Positions 6,901 to 7,056 of a DNA stretch of 7,056 nucleotides are shown here, one piece after another. Position numbers and translations under genes: made by a program. The DNA comes from Solirubrobacteraceae bacterium (GTDB taxonomy: Bacteria > Actinomycetota > Thermoleophilia > Solirubrobacterales > Solirubrobacteraceae): assembly GCA_025935735.1 (NCBI GenBank), contig JAICUS010000318.1, forward strand, positions 1-7,056, read 5' to 3'. The notes beneath the pieces were generated by a model. That model was not told where the DNA came from. It worked only from the letters and a program-made list of their open reading frames with translations, and searched no databases. Numbering within the stretch: the stretch's first letter is position 1; each line of letters starts with the position of its first letter.

Positions 6901-6928
6901 TTGCAACGTCCGTACAGCGGAGTACCGT
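6901..6928 (+). promoter_or_regulatory. Candidate promoter for the ammonia-lyase-like gene
   Basis: TTGCAA at 6901-6906 as a -35 element and TACCGT at 6923-6928 as a TAnnnT -10 element are separated by 16 bp. Transcription would begin near 6935, about 30 nt before the ATG at 6964. The -35 box overlaps the TTGC-TT-GCAA inverted repeat (6897-6906), and the spacer contains GTAC at 6912-6915, repeated at 6922-6925. The match is moderate. Confidence 0.35.
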
Positions 6929-6952
6929 CAGCCTTCAATTCCCTGCCGGCAC

Positions 6953-6957
6953 GGAGG
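6953..6957 (+). promoter_or_regulatory. Ribosome binding site of the ammonia-lyase-like gene
   Basis: GGAGG lies 6 nt before the ATG at 6964 (GGAGGAGAGACATG). It is the best-spaced Shine-Dalgarno site in the window and fixes the start of the partial gene. Confidence 0.75.
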
Positions 6958-6963
6958 AGAGAC

Positions 6964-7056
6964 ATGACGGATCTCATGCAGGACACCGGGGTCCACCTCG
7001 ACCTCGACGGCGGCTCGCTGACCCTGAACGACGCCGTCCGGCTCGCGCGCCACGGC
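6964..7056 (+). CDS. Probable aromatic amino acid / histidine ammonia-lyase, N-terminal fragment (runs off the right edge)
   Basis: The 31 visible residues include LDLDGGSLTLNDAVRLARHG (12-31). This matches the opening of the histidine/phenylalanine/tyrosine ammonia-lyase family, where a V-x-L-D-G-x-S-L-T-x-x-D-V-V-x-V-A-R-H-G stretch forms the first strand and helix. The Ala-Ser-Gly MIO cofactor triad and the selectivity loop lie beyond the edge, so histidine, phenylalanine and tyrosine cannot be told apart. It is divergent from the minus-strand genes and has its own GGAGG site and candidate promoter. The hydroxycinnamoyl-CoA synthetase and 4-hydroxybenzoyl-CoA thioesterase genes nearby suggest, by inference only, a tyrosine or phenylalanine lyase that supplies coumarate or cinnamate. 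The call rests on a short stretch and memory of the family. Confidence 0.6.
   Translation, partial: MTDLMQDTGVHLDLDGGSLTLNDAVRLARHG

Larger units (their letters stand above)
6769..6963. promoter_or_regulatory. Divergent intergenic spacer with presumed promoters for both directions
   Basis: This 195-bp stretch separates the minus-strand gene run from the plus-strand ammonia-lyase-like gene. If the methyltransferase starts at TTG 6858, the left part is coding and the spacer shrinks to 105 bp. The right half (about 6855-6935) is visibly richer in A and T than the flanking genes. It holds three CACAA repeats, a short inverted repeat TTGCTTGCAA at 6897-6906 and a candidate promoter. No RNA gene or small open frame is supported. 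Confidence 0.5.

Noticed and set aside
1..7056. CRISPR, tRNA, insertion sequence or prophage content.
   Set aside because: Reading both strands showed no regularly spaced repeats, no tRNA-like cloverleaf ending in CCA, no transposase or integrase motifs and no terminal inverted repeats around the methyltransferase.

Overview
This is a high-GC window whose sampled coding lines run at about 65-73% GC. GTG starts, 4-nt stop/start overlaps and purine-rich Shine-Dalgarno sites suggest an actinobacterium. Finer placement, such as Thermoleophilia/Solirubrobacterales, is only a guess from style. I see no tRNA, rRNA, CRISPR array, transposase or phage gene.

Layout: nearly everything lies on the minus strand and reads from about 6770 down to 1. 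In transcription order it holds a gamma-class N6-adenine DNA methyltransferase (6768-5122), a metal-dependent amidohydrolase of the amidohydrolase-2 type (5117-4263), an acetoacetyl-CoA synthetase (4266-2386) and a short gap with a strong GC hairpin (2342-2373). A feruloyl/hydroxycinnamoyl-CoA synthetase follows (2301-475), then a hotdog thioesterase very like the Arthrobacter 4-hydroxybenzoyl-CoA thioesterase (478-65). The last gene is the first 22 codons of a probable thiolase-family protein (68-1). Junctions are tight: a 4-nt gap, GTGA, GTGA and ATGA overlaps. On the plus strand a divergent gene starts at 6964 and runs off the right edge. Its 31 visible residues resemble the N-terminus of the histidine/phenylalanine/tyrosine ammonia-lyase family. 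The 195-bp divergent spacer (6769-6963) carries its promoter and probably that of the minus-strand genes.

Working together (inference): an aromatic amino acid ammonia-lyase would make a cinnamate or coumarate. The hydroxycinnamoyl-CoA synthetase would activate it, a thiolase-dependent route would shorten the side chain by one acetyl-CoA, and the FcbC-like thioesterase would release the benzoate, for example 4-hydroxybenzoate. Acetoacetyl-CoA synthetase could salvage acetoacetate from ring cleavage, and the amidohydrolase could be a hydrolase or a non-oxidative decarboxylase. The DNA methyltransferase, with no visible restriction partner, is the odd member: it sits first in this run, only 4 nt before a metabolic gene.
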